A stretch of DNA of 64,000 bases from Shinisaurus crocodilurus (Eukaryota > Chordata > Lepidosauria > Squamata > Shinisauridae): contig CM037880.1 in the NCBI GenBank assembly GCA_021292165.1, positions 212,736,942-212,800,941 of the forward strand, given 5' to 3'. The position numbers and the translations under genes are program-made. This document shows positions 1 to 9,949 of this stretch, in pieces. The notes beneath the pieces are model-generated. The model saw nothing but the letters and a program-made list of their open reading frames with translations. It ran no database searches and had not been told where the DNA came from. Every line of letters starts with the position of its first letter. Position 1 is the stretch's first letter.

Positions 1-693
1 CAGGCTATGGGTCATGGGTCCACCACCACCCCAGCTACTAGTCTGCTGCAGCTCACTCCAACTGGTGAACCTCGGGGTCCTGGTAAAAGCAACAACGCAA
101 CAAGCTAGATCCCATACCAACCTGAGGTCTGCCCACGTCTGGCATACGCAGAGGTTGTAACAAGCGACCTGGCATGGCCCTGGATGCAGGGTGTAACTTC
201 CCAGTGTTCCCGAAGGCAGCAGCATCTTTTCCAGTCACCACATTTGTGAGAGGTGCCACTGGGAAAGCTGCCGCCGCCGTACTAGAACAGGATGCTCTGG
301 CCCACACACGTGACGGCGACGCAACCACCATAGGGTTGCATTGCTGGAGACTCATTTCATGGAGGGCAGTGATGTGGGGGTGGGGGTAACTTTTGACGTG
401 CAGGCGCTCATCATGATGATCCCCAAAGCCATGCCCCCAAGGAGAGTCCAGAAACACAGGCAGGCGTTTTGATCCAGATCTATCTGGCTGGCTGTCTATG
501 TATCGTGTGTGTGTGGGTGTATGTATGTATTTGTTGCTGGGAAAATCCATTTCCCCCAGCTACTGTGAGAATTGCAGCTGTGCTGAGATGAACAAGGAAG
601 TCCGAGACTCCGAGTGGGGCATCTGATGACATCAGCTTCCCTGCTAATCAAAGCCCTGCTGCTTCGACCCTGCGAGTCCCACTTCCACTACAC
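1..693. other. Intergenic DNA, no gene recognised
   Basis: Open frames here are short and resemble no family I know. A GT-rich stretch lies near 500-535. I see no exon, RNA gene or complete mobile element before the MITE fragment at 694. Confidence 0.5.
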
Positions 694-758
694 CAGTGTT
701 CTCCAACCTTGGGTCCCCAGATGTTTTTGGCCTACAACTCCCAGCATGTCCCAGCCAG
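694..758 (+). mobile_element. Half of a palindromic hAT MITE (family A)
   Basis: The sequence starts CAGTGTTCTCCAACC and continues through CCCCAGATG and the CTACAACTCCCAGC core, then stops at the palindrome centre. The mirror arm seen in complete copies at 8418, 19948 and 20107 is missing. SINE sequence begins directly after the break. Confidence 0.75.
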
Positions 759-945
759 TCCCTGCTCGGCCATGAAGCTCACTGGGTGACTTTGGGCCAG
801 TCACTGACTCTCAGCCTAACCTACCTCACAGGGTTGTTGTGAGGATAAAATGGAGAGGAGGAGGAGGAGGATTATGTAAGCCGCCTTGGGTTCCTTGCAG
901 GAAAAAAGGTGGGGTATAAATATAATAAATAAATCAATAAATCAA
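759..945 (+). mobile_element. tRNA-derived SINE (SINE A), 5'-truncated
   Basis: The body matches the nearly full-length copy at 43009: a CTCGGCCATGAA segment, CTCACAGGGTTGTTGTGAGG, then the GCCGCCTTGGGTTCC hairpin and a TAAATAAAT tail. The tRNA-like head with the A and B boxes is absent and is replaced by the hAT half-element at 694-758. Confidence 0.8.
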
Positions 946-947
946 TA

Positions 948-1042
948 AAGTTGGAAGGGGCCTACAAGGCCATCGAGTCCAACCCCCTGCTCAATGCAGG
1001 AAACTAGAGGAGGGGGTCTCCCATCCAAGCCATAACCAGACC
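948..1042 (-). mobile_element. 5S-rRNA-derived SINE, 3' part
   Basis: On the minus strand this reads GGCTTGGATGGGAGACC, as in the 3' half of 5S rRNA, followed by a CR1-like tail (GGGGGTTGGACTCGATGGCC). It matches the 3' parts of the copies at 7282-7918 and 47411-47580. The 5S-like 5' half is missing. Confidence 0.6.
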
Positions 1043-1043
1043 T

Positions 1044-1162
1044 TCACCCAACCTAACCTACTTGACAGGGTTGCTGTGAGGATAAAGGAGGGGGGGCACC
1101 GTGTTTGTCCCCCTGAGCTCCTCGGAGGAAGAGTAGGCTAAAAATGAAATGAATAAAATAAT
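1044..1162 (+). mobile_element. Diverged SINE A-like fragment
   Basis: The CCTAACCTACTTGACAGGG segment followed by GTTGCTGTGAGGATAAA and an A-rich AATAAAATAA end match the SINE A body and tail with many substitutions. Confidence 0.5.
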
Positions 1163-2614
1163 TTGTGGGCTTCAAATCACTGACCGGGAGGTTTGGACAG
1201 ATTTTTACAGCATGGGTGCGTGCATGTTTTCCTCTGTAGAGCAAATAGGATGTGGTGTGGTGATTTCCATCTGGAAAATGGTGGGGGTGGGGGTTAGCCC
1301 CCCCCAGTACCAAGGCCCTGATCTAAATCCCACTCCTGCCCATCGCTGCTATTGAAACAAAACAAACACCATGGTTGTTTTCCCCTGTGGGCAAGCCGCC
1401 ACCTACTCATTGGATCAATTGTCCTTCTAGCAAACATCCATGGCAGATTTGCAGTGGGGAGGCTGACCTCAATTGCCAGAATCGAAATAATGTCATATTA
1501 TTTAATCAAAACTGCCCGGCAAGACACGACCCACTGGCTGCCGCTGTGCTCAAGGGAGAGCCCATGTTTTCGCTCTGGAGTCAGAGGCTCACCTGCGGTT
1601 GCTCACGTCCCTGCAAAAGTTCCCCCGCCAGGGTTTGGAAACCAAACTGCTTCTGGCAGGTTTTCCTGACTAGGTGAAGAAAAGGTTCCCTGCTGAGGTG
1701 GGAGGGAGGGAGGACGAAACGTAACTGTCTTCTAGTGGAATTTTGTTCTGCAGACCAACTAACTCTACCTGTTGAAGAGCTGAACTGGTTCTTTAGAGGT
1801 CAGGGGGGGCATGTGTGCCTAAAATCAAACACAGACTTTTAGTCCAGGGGTGGGGTGGAAGGTAGATCAGGAACGGCAGGTAGATGACTGGCTGATTTGC
1901 AGTAGATTGGCAAGGGTTTCTGACTCCCAAGAGTTTAACAATAGCAAGTCAAACTGAAAGCAAAAAAAACGGAATTCGGCGCAAATTGCTCATTTCTGCG
2001 CAAACTGCTCATTTCTTAGCCTCAGTGTTCTTCGCCTGTAAAATGGGAGGAATAATTAAGAGGGCTGGTGTACATTTCAGAAGCAAAGCAGGCAGGGGAA
2101 GAAGGTGTTGGTCCCCACAGGTGCCACATGGAACCCTGGCCAAGCACGCCTGCAGAGAGGCTCAGGGCAGGCTGGGTGAGTGATAACGGGAAGAGAAGCA
2201 CCCCTGGTCTCTCTTACTCTTTAAAACAGGGCCGGGAAACATGCTTTTCTTTGAGGGCCGCATTCCCTTAGGGGCAATCTTCTGGGGGCCGCATGTCGGT
2301 TGTGGGTTGGGACGAAGGCAGTTGTGGGTCAGGCCAGAGAAAAAAGTGGGTGGGGCCACTTCTTTTTCTGTCTCTCTGCCACCCCCTTCCCTCTCCCTCC
2401 CCTCTCTCTGCCACCCCCTTGTCCCTCCTCTTCCTCCCCACTCAGCAGGCTGCCAGGGGAGAAAGAGATCACTCTTTCCAGAGGCCTGAGCCGATCATTT
2501 TCAGGGCCCAAGCTCTAACCACTACACCACATTGATCGTTGCACATAAGACCCATGGAAATCAACAGCCATTATTCAGGACTAGCCTGGAAAGACTATAG
2601 ACGATTTAAATCTT

Positions 2615-3007
2615 GAAAGGTTATTTATTTATTCTTTATATTAACATTTATACATCGCCTTATTTGCTAAAAAGCAATCAACGTGGCACACAGCCATTTA
2701 AAACAATAAAACCTCAAAAGAATAGAAACAGGAACATTAAAACTGTAATCACCACAACATAGGAACAGCTGCAGAATTTAAAAGGCTAGATTAAAATGAT
2801 GCATCTTTGCCCCTTTTCTGAAAGCCAACAGAGTTGGGGCCAATTGTAGTTCCTGAGGGAGTGCATTCCATATTTTGGGGGCCACACAGGAGAAAGTCCT
2901 TTCACACGTTTTTGACAATCGGGCCTCTGCAGGTACAGATCTTAGTACTCAGGCAAGTTCATAGTGAGAGACAGGCAATCTCTTAGATAGTCAGGTCCTA
3001 GGCCACT
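2615..3007 (-). mobile_element. L2-type LINE 3' fragment
   Basis: Minus-strand translation gives decayed L2 C-terminal sequence (a WNALPQEL-like stretch near 2850-2870 and LGPDYLRD near 2980-3005), followed by a 3' UTR and TAAATAA-type tail. The frame is broken by several changes. Confidence 0.6.
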
Positions 3008-3027
3008 TAGGCCTACATGCCTAAGCA

Positions 3028-3094
3028 AAGCTGGCTGGGGCATGCTGGGAGTCGTAGGCCTTTTGTCTGTCTAAACAGGCATAGGATTGCGCCC
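3028..3094 (+). mobile_element. Half of a family C palindromic MITE
   Basis: GGCTGGGGCATGCTGGGAG runs into GTCTAAACAGGCATAGGAT and ends GCGCCC followed by TTA. This is the right arm of the palindrome seen complete at 52898-53025. The left arm is missing. Confidence 0.65.
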
Positions 3095-3827
3095 TTAGTT
3101 GCCTTTGACCAGGTTCTTGTGAGTCTACTGGTCACATTGGGAGTTTTGTCTGAATCTTCCCCGATCAATGGTAACTCAGCTGTAGATTGGTATCTGTATA
3201 CACAGTTCATGGGGTGCAGTAGGTCATTGACTGCAACCGCACCCCTTACATGTGTCCCTGGCTTTGTTTAATTGACTTTGGGATTCTAGTACAAACAAAC
3301 AAAACAAAGTAGATCCCAGAAGCCCACACTTTACCCACCCCTGCTTTAGTCTGTATGATTACCAGGTTGCATTCTGTCAATGCTGAGCACTCAGTTTCAC
3401 TGGCTACATACATGTATATTAACACAAAGAGAAACTAGCTATATTATCACCAGCCCCCTGGATCCTCATCAACAAAGGAGGCACTCACATGCCCTTAATC
3501 CAGAACGTGTGCCCTTTTTCTGGAGTCAAAATATAATCACCCCATACACAACAATAAAAACACCACTTTTAAGGTTAATTTAATTAATGTGTTTTATTAT
3601 ATATGCTCTGTATTTAGGAAGAGGATGAATGGAGAGTTCTCTTTTCACTTAAGGGAACAAGGGATCAGTTGTGTTTTGAGGGTTTTTGCCAGTCAATAAC
3701 AAGCCCTGCAGTTACTATTTGGGGTCTAGAATTGACTGGAATCTTTTCTTTTGCAAACTGCATTTGAATGAATAGGTTAATAATAATAATGATGATGATG
3801 ATGCATACTTAAGATCACTTAATTAAT

Positions 3828-3926
3828 TTATTTATTATATTTATACCCTGCCTTTTTTCCTTCAAGGAACCCAAGGCGGCTTACATAATCCTCCTCCTCC
3901 TCAACCCTGTGAGGTAGGTTAGTGTG
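3828..3926 (-). mobile_element. SINE A 3' end
   Basis: TTTATTTATTATATTTATACC, then AAGGAACCCAAGGCGGCTTA and CCCTGTGAGGTAGGTTAG, is the reverse complement of the SINE A tail, hairpin and body. The 5' part is lost. Confidence 0.75.
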
Positions 3927-4213
3927 GGTCAGCTATCACCTAATAGACTTCCATCATCCTTCAGTTGCTCACAGTCTTTCCTGTTACAGGCTCGGGAAAG
4001 GGGAATTCTAACCCATTTCGATGACTGTAAATATGGAATAAGTAAGGCAAGTAAGGGGAGATATATACAAAATTATGCATGCTGTGGAGGAAGTGGACAG
4101 GGAGCCATTTTTCTCCCTCTCCAATAATACTAGAACCCAAAGGGTACCTTTTGCTACCTCCAGGATAAGAGGCAGTAGGAAAAGTGCGTACAAAAATATG
4201 TATATCGAGGAGA

Positions 4214-4217
4214 ATTA

Positions 4218-4261
<44 letters not shown>

Positions 4262-4361
4262 TTATACCCCACCTTTTTTCCTGAAAGGAACCCAAGGCGG
4301 CTTACATAATCCTCTTCCTCCTCTCCATTTTATCCTCACAACCCTGTGAGGTAGGTTAGGC
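4214..4361 (-). mobile_element. SINE A 3' end with (ATT)n tail
   Basis: An ATT microsatellite (about 4214-4260) forms the tail of a minus-strand SINE A, followed by the GGCGGCTTACATAATCC hairpin region and CCCTGTGAGGTAGGTTAGGC. The head is missing; CR1-like sequence follows. Confidence 0.75.
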
Positions 4362-4375
4362 TGTGCATGAAAGCA

Positions 4376-4705
4376 TAGTTAAACTATGGAATTCACTTCC
4401 ATAAGATGTTGTGATGGCCAGCAATTTGGAGGGCTTCAAGTGGGGATTAGACACATTCATGGAGGAGAAGGCTATCAATGGCTACTAATCCTGATGGCTA
4501 TATGCTACCTCCAGTATCAGAGGCGGTATGCCTATGTACTCTAGTTGCTGGGGAACATGGACAGGAGGGTACTATTGCACTCCTGTCCTGCTTGTGGGTT
4601 TCCCGTGGGCAGCTGGTTTGCAATTTTGTGAACAGAATGCTGCACTAGTAGATGGACCTTTGATCCAGCAGGGCTCTTCTTGTATTCTTCTGTTCTTAGT
4701 GCAGA
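4376..4705 (+). mobile_element. CR1-like LINE 3' end
   Basis: The segment carries an ATGGAGGAGAAGGCTATCAA motif whose translation ([14 protein letters not shown] in better copies) marks the end of a LINE ORF. A conserved 3' UTR ends GATCCAGCAGGGCTCTTCTT. Related copies lie near 17020, 56180 (minus), 59600 and 13740 (minus). The exact family is uncertain. Confidence 0.55.
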
Positions 4706-4706
4706 C

Positions 4707-4841
4707 CAGTGGTAGGTAACCCTTTGTAGATATTTTGGCTGACAACTCCCATATTCCCCGATCACTGGCCATGCTGGCTGGGGCTGATGGGAGTTGCAGT
4801 CCAAAACATCTGGAGGACACCAGGTTGCCTACCCCCCACTG
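4707..4841. mobile_element. hAT-like palindromic MITE (family B)
   Basis: The ends CAGTGGTAGGTAACC and GGTTGCCTACCCCCCACTG are inverted repeats. The centre is the imperfect palindrome ACAACTCCCAT...GATGGGAGTTG found in about twenty copies in the window. It lies between LINE 3' UTR and SINE B sequence. Confidence 0.7.
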
Positions 4842-4905
4842 TAGGGTAATCTTCTGGGCCAGATGGACCAATGGTCTGTCTCAGTATAGGACTGCTACTA
4901 CCCAT
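4842..4905 (+). mobile_element. SINE B 3' end fragment
   Basis: GGGCCAGATGGACCAATGGT followed by CTGTCTCAGTATAGG matches the 3' portion of the tRNA-derived SINE at 15590-15774. Confidence 0.5.
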
Positions 4906-6288
4906 GTTCCCAATGACAAGAAGCATGGACTAGCTGTCCCAGTAGATGGGTCACAAATAGGGATGAGCGAATCTGTCTGTTTCGCTTTCTTCTGCATTCA
5001 AATGTGGTAAAAATATTGCAAGCTCTTTCTTTCCTGAACAGTGAAGAGCTTCACAAATTTTGTAAATGGTTCTCAAAAAACCAAACTGAATCAGTATGTA
5101 AATCTGGTCTCAGCATGGAGACACCCATGTTGTTGTACCTGCTTGCCACATAGGTGTTAAAGATGAGCAGCCTAAAAAAGAGGCGGCAACCGGCAACCCT
5201 AATTCAGCACTGACATGGTTGAATACACAAGGATTCAATTCCAGACTTTTAAGAGCAAAGCACTCAAAGCCCCGGGCCTAGATTGACGAATCTATCAGGT
5301 TTGGTTTTTCCCATATCCTCCTCCTCCTCCTTCTTTTTAATCTCGAGTTCTTTTTGTCCTGGATATGGGGAAGCTTTTGTGAATTTTGGTAAATTCTTGG
5401 TAACACCCACCCACCCCAAACTGAAACTAATTTCTCACCCATCCCTAGTTGGGGAGGCTTGATAGATGAGATGTACCGGTACTTTCCTACAGTTCCAGAT
5501 GTTCACAGGTGGGCTCATGGTCAGAGATCCAGCAAGTTTCTCCTGCATCCATAGGGCTGATGCTCAAGATGTGGCTGGTACATGGAAGCCGCTAAAAAAG
5601 GCTTATTAGCTACCTGTTTGTGAAAAGCAACACTGTTTCATAAACTGTGGTGTGTTCCGACATAAGCATGAGCTAGGGTCACCACAAAAGGCTTGTGTTT
5701 CACTCTGATATGGCTGGGCAAACATTCCATTCAGTTTTTAACAAATCATGTAGTAAAAACAAAGCGATTGCAGCACTGTGGATAAATGGGAAACCCCAGA
5801 GTTGTTCATGCAGAGGCTAATCCCAGTGCTAGTGTTTGGATGTAAACGGTGTACACTAATAGGGCACTTTTAAATAATGCATATTATTCTAACTGGAAAA
5901 AAAGTTACTTTTTTATTTTTATGGAAGACTTTTGGCCTCCCTGTAGGTCATAATACAGTAGTGGCATATTTTACAGCATTTGCAGAATGTTTTTGCTTTG
6001 AAGTTGGGTCTTGTGGGGGAGGTTTCATTAAACTGTCTCCCACTCATCTTATTCATTGCTGTCACCACCTGTTTTATGGTCCATGCGGCAATTGAGATGG
6101 CTTGTTTTGGGAATTCTGGCTGTAGGAGGGGACCATTTCTTTTGTCCACAAGGCCAGAGTGAGGGCAGGAAGCTCTGGGCAACTACCAGCAACCAACATT
6201 GCCCAGGAAAATCACCATAGTAAACCAAAGAATAAACTACTGATTACTGGTGGGTGTCATCCCCCCGCCTCCACCTCACAATTCTCTA
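4906..6288. other. Intergenic DNA, nothing recognised
   Basis: Low-GC unique-looking sequence with short stop-interrupted frames. I see no exon-like conservation, element ends or RNA gene. Confidence 0.4.
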
Positions 6289-6400
6289 GGCAGCTGGTGT
6301 CATCCAGATATTTTGGACCACAACTCCCATCATCCCTGACCACTGGCCATGCTGGCTGGGCCTGATGGGAGCTGTAGTCCAAGACATCTGGAAGGCAATG
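6289..6400. mobile_element. hAT-like MITE (family B), worn ends
   Basis: CAGCTGGTGTCATCCAGATA leads into CACAACTCCCATCATCCC and mirrors in GATGGGAGCTGTAGTCC, giving the family B palindrome. Terminal repeats are degraded. Confidence 0.65.
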
Positions 6401-6407
6401 ATGTAGT

Positions 6408-6408
<1 letters not shown>

Positions 6409-6440
<32 letters not shown>

Positions 6441-7262
6441 TACAGTATTTGTATACCGCTCCATATCAAAGTAGATTCAGGAGCGGTGAACAGTAAAAGA
6501 CAAAAACAGATAAAAGAAACAAAAACAATACATTGAAAACAAAGTAACAATTACAGTGATGGTTAGAGAGCAGAGAAGGCTTCCCGGAACAAGGAGGTCT
6601 TCAGCAGGCGCCGAAAGCAGCACAATGTCGCGGGCCTGCCTGACCTCCAGAGGCAGGGAGTTCCATAGAAATGGAGCCACCACACTGAAGGCCCTTCTCC
6701 TGCCGGACTCCAGTCGGGCCAAAGGTCCATGTGGAGCCATCAGGAGCATGCCATCTGATGACCTCAGTGACCGGGCAGGTTGGTATGGGGGAGGCGCTCT
6801 CTCAGGTAACCTGGTCCCAAGATGTTTCGGGCTTTGTACGCAAGTACCAGAACCTTAAACCTGAACTGGTAGCAAATAGGTAGCCAGTGCAGTTCCTTCA
6901 GCAAAGGAGTTGCATGCTGAAAAGGGGCAGCTCCTGACAACAGCTGAGCTGCTGCATTCTGCACTGGCTCCAGCTTCCGGAGCAGCCTTAAGGGCAGCCC
7001 CACATAGAGCGCATTGCAGTAATCCAGTCTTGAGGTTACTATCGCCTGTATCGCTGTGGCCAAGCTATCCCTGTCCAGGAGAGGCCGTAGCTGGTGAACC
7101 AATTGAAGATGGTAAAAGGCACTCTGAGCCGCCACAGTCACTTGGGACTCCAGCAATAATGATGGATCTAGGAGTACCCCCAGACTACGAACCTGATCTT
7201 TCAAAGGGAGTGGAACCCCATCCAGAACGGGCAATGAGCCTATCTCCCGGACTCGGGAACCA
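6409..7262 (-). mobile_element. L2-type LINE, 3' half with decayed RT C-terminus
   Basis: Minus-strand frames give [32 protein letters not shown] and LLKELHWLPI in 7234-6764, then [19 protein letters not shown] in 6749-6477. These are the hallmark C-terminal blocks of L2-clade reverse transcriptase ORFs. A frameshift near 6755 separates the two. The 3' UTR ends in a (ATC)n tract at 6409-6440. The catalytic RT core is not present. Confidence 0.85.
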
Positions 7263-7352
7263 TCAGGCTGAAGACAGTATCACAGGCCTGTGGCTCATGC
7301 TGGCTCAGCTTGTCTGAGCGTGGAAAGCTAAGCAGGGTCAGGCCTGGTTGAT

Positions 7353-7372
7353 GTTGTTGTTGTTGATGATGA

Positions 7373-7421
<49 letters not shown>

Positions 7422-7822
7422 TATTACCCGCCTCTCCATCTAGATCGAGGCGGGGAACAGCAGAAAATATAAAATACATAAACTAAACAACACAACACAT
7501 ACTATTAAAACATCTTAAAACATCCTAAAAACATCTTTAAAACATCTTAAAAACATCTTAAAGGCATCCTAAAATTCCACCGGATAGGCCTGCCGGAAGA
7601 GATCAGTCTTTATGGCTTTTTTAAATTCCAAAAGACTGGTAAGTTGACGAATCTCCTCCGGCAGGCCATTCCATAATCTAGGAGCAGCAGAAGAGAAGGT
7701 CCTCTGGGTAATACTTGTCAGCCTAGTTTTGGCTGACTGAAGTAGATTCTTCCCAGAGGACCTAAGTGTGCAGGGCGGACTGTATGGGAGAAGGTGATCC
7801 CGTTGGTAGCCTGGACCCAAAC
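7353..7822 (-). mobile_element. L2-type LINE 3' end inserted in a 5S SINE
   Basis: Minus-strand translation of 7822-7569 gives GLGPGYQRDHLLPYSPP and RTFSSAAPRLWNGLPEEIRQ, the L2 C-terminus ending DLFRQAYPVEF. The 3' UTR carries a hairpin at 7427-7455 (CCCGCCTC paired with GAGGCGGG) and a long (ATT)n tail at about 7370-7421. The reading frame is open to the end, suggesting a fairly young copy. Confidence 0.85.
7370..7421. repeat. (ATT)n microsatellite
   Basis: About 17 units, formed by the reversed tail of the L2 copy at 7353-7822. Confidence 0.9.
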
Positions 7823-8417
7823 CATTACTTGGATGGGAGACCCCTCCTCTAGTTTCCTGCATTGAGCAGGGGGTTGGACTCGATAGCCCTGTAGGCTCCT
7901 TCCAACTCTATGATCTATGAAATCTATTAAATGGGCTGGATCCAGACTGTCACACTTTAGTCCCATTGAAAGCAATGGATCCGTTACTCATGGCTAACTT
8001 ACATCCCATTGATTTGAATGGGACTCCAGCGTAATCCGGACCCATGGCTTCATGCTGACACTGCATCACTGTGCGGTGCTATCAAGAGTCACCGGGAGTG
8101 AGAACAGTGCCTCCTGCCCTCACTCTAGGGCAGGGGTCCCCAACCTTTTGGGGTTTGTGGGCACATCTGGAACTTTGAGAGCGCATCATGGGCGTCCTCA
8201 CAACATGACTGCCATGGGTCATTTGTGCTTTGGTCATTCACAAAATGGCTGCCGTGGTGGGCACAGAAGCCCAACGAACTGGTAAGACTAAAAGTAAGCA
8301 ACGTGCTCAAGAACCTAAGGCAGAGGTGGGGGTCCGTGTCCGAGCTCCAAAACGCAAAACCAATTCTTTCCAACCCAAATAAAGATGGCGCTGGAGGGGC
8401 AACTCTTCGCTCTGGAG

Positions 8418-8552
8418 CAATGTTCTCCAACCTTGGGTCCCCAGATGTTTTTGGCCTACAACTCCCAGCATGCCCCAGCCAGCTATGCTGGCTGGGGCAT
8501 GCTGGGAGTTGTAGGCCAAAAACATCTGGGGACCCAAGGTTGGAGAACACTG
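8418..8552. mobile_element. hAT MITE family A, near-perfect palindrome with 8-bp TSD
   Basis: The arms run from CAATGTTCTCCAACC to the mirror GGTTGGAGAACACTG, with the CTACAACTCCCAGCATGCCC core and TAT at the centre. Flanks CTCTGGAG (8410-8417) and CTCTGGAG (8553-8560) are identical, the 8-bp target duplication typical of hAT elements. No coding capacity; mobilisation in trans is inferred. Confidence 0.9.
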
Positions 8553-8580
8553 CTCTGGAGCATGCCAGCCTGTGACGCCG

Positions 8581-8692
8581 GTGATCTCCCAAGACGCCTC
8601 TCCTCCAGAGAAGCTGCCTGCCCATCCTCTGTTTAGCCGGAGCGAACACAGGACGGGTGGCTGCTCCAGAGGAGAGGTGCCGTCCTGGGAGA
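8581..8692. repeat. Imperfect inverted repeat, arms about 55 bp
   Basis: The left arm GATCTCCCAAGACG...CCTCTCCTCCAGAG pairs with the right arm CTCCAGAGGAGAGG...CGTCCTGGGAGATC with several mismatches and gaps. It lies next to the family A MITE. I do not recognise the family. Confidence 0.6.
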
Positions 8693-8740
8693 TCGCCCGC
8701 AGCACAGACGTACTCCTGGGAGATCTCTCCAGTCCCCGCA

Positions 8741-8780
8741 ATGCCTGGCTCTGAGGAAGAACCCCGTCAGAGCCAGGCAT
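8741..8780. repeat. Perfect 14-bp inverted repeat (hairpin)
   Basis: ATGCCTGGCTCTGA (8741-8754) and TCAGAGCCAGGCAT (8767-8780) are exact reverse complements around a 12-nt loop. Confidence 0.85.
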
Positions 8781-8991
8781 TTGGTAGCGGACTACAGGGA
8801 GAGGGTGGGTGGCACTGCAGATGAGTGGAGGGAGAAAGGAGCGGGAGGTGTGCAGAGGGGGGTGGGGGAGGAAGACCGTCTTTGGGTCCCCCCCTGTGCG
8901 GGGGGTGTTCCCAAGGGGTAGGGAAGGGGAGGAGCAAGGCACTGCCGGTTTCTGACAAATCCTGGCCTCATCCTCTCCTCAGGAGAAGGGG

Positions 8992-9030
8992 AAAAACATC
9001 TAGATGGCCGAAAGTCGTCTAGATGTTTTT
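8992..9030. repeat. Perfect 13-bp inverted repeat (hairpin)
   Basis: AAAAACATCTAGA (8992-9004) and TCTAGATGTTTTT (9018-9030) are exact reverse complements around a 13-nt loop. AACATCTGG-like motifs also occur in the hAT MITEs, so this may be a remnant. Confidence 0.8.
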
Positions 9031-9949
9031 GAGGGCAAGGGGAGCGCAGAGGCAATCCTATCTGCCACGGTCCTTCCACACAGTCAATAGGATGCCCGTA
9101 ATCCTCCGGGTTCAGGAGGGCTGCGGGCACCCACATAGGATGGGGCTGAAGGCTGCTTTGAAGGCTTTGGACCGAAAAACAACAATCCTAAAATTAATAA
9201 GTTCTACTCACCTGTCCCTGCCATGACTGTCTAGGATTGTGGTCTATTTTTATAACCTTAAGGGCGAAAAGCCAGCCTTTATTCAAATGACAAAAGAAAG
9301 GTGAAATGCTCATTGCTCATGGTTCTTACAATGCAATCCTATTAAGTCTCACTGTTTTCAATGGAGCTTACTGCTGGGTAAACATGTATAGGATTGAAGC
9401 CTTAACATTCACTACTAAACTCTGTACTATGCACAACTGCAGAATATTCCCAGAAAACATAGCATCCCTACTACCACATAGATCTTTTTTCTTTAGTGCA
9501 TTTGATGCTGATGTTGCCAGCAACTGGCTGGGGACATTTGACTTCGAGGAACTTGGCTTGGCAACTTTGGCGTAATTTGGACTGACAACTTTGTTTAAAA
9601 ATAAAGCAAACACTGACTTGGTTGTCGCTCCTTTGCTTCCCCCCCCCCTCCACAACCAAACATAAAATATTCAGCCAGCCGATCACAGTATACATAAACA
9701 ATTTACACAACCCCAAAATGAGGAATACTGAAGACAAAATGTCAATGTCTTGAGTTTTAAACAGATTTTTTTTCTTTACTTCTTCAGTGCTCCCAAGTTG
9801 TTGCTCAATATTTTTGTAGTGCTGACAGTACCTCAGAATTATGGGAATCAAATGGTCTCTCCTCAAAGGAAGCTTAATCCATAAATATGCTGTAAGCCAT
9901 AAATATAATGAGCTCCAAAATCTCATCTCTATCTAAGGAAATCTTAAAT
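9031..9949. other. Intergenic DNA, nothing recognised
   Basis: A purine/pyrimidine mixture with poly-C near 9641 and poly-T near 9768. A 151-codon minus frame at 9471-9926 shows no domain pattern and no splice context. Confidence 0.4.

Larger units (their letters stand above)
1845..3343 (+). mobile_element. Old hAT-type element with later insertions inside it
   Basis: The left end reads CAGGGGTGGGG and the right end reads TTTACCCACCCCTG, an inverted pair. Flanking 8-mers TTTTAGTC (1837-1844) and CTTTAGTC (3344-3351) match at 7 of 8 positions, as expected for an aged hAT target duplication. The interior holds a minus-strand L2 fragment (2615-3007), half of a family C MITE and pyrimidine-rich DNA near 2360-2450. 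No transposase frame is seen. An inner related element may explain the similar GTAGATC motifs at both ends. Confidence 0.5.
7282..7918 (+). mobile_element. 5S-rRNA-derived SINE split by an L2 copy
   Basis: The left part (7282-7352) contains GGAAAGCTAAGCAGGGTCAG and GCCTGGTT, and the right part (7823-7918) resumes ATTACTTGGATGGGAGACC. In vertebrate 5S rRNA these are contiguous (internal promoter region and 3' half). The element then continues into a CR1-like 3' end, GGGGGTTGGACTCGATAGCC to CCAACTCTATGA. The L2 copy at 7353-7822 interrupts it. A minus-strand copy at 47411-47580 is uninterrupted and confirms the order. It is not a functional 5S gene. Confidence 0.75.

Noticed and set aside
7318..7352. 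Possible 5S rRNA gene
   Set aside because: Only parts of 5S are present, interrupted by an L2 and fused to a CR1-like tail; the same fusion recurs at 47411.
8125..8942. Overlapping open frames of 116-211 codons
   Set aside because: They run through palindromic MITE sequence on both strands and repeat the same peptide ([16 protein letters not shown]) found in other MITE copies.
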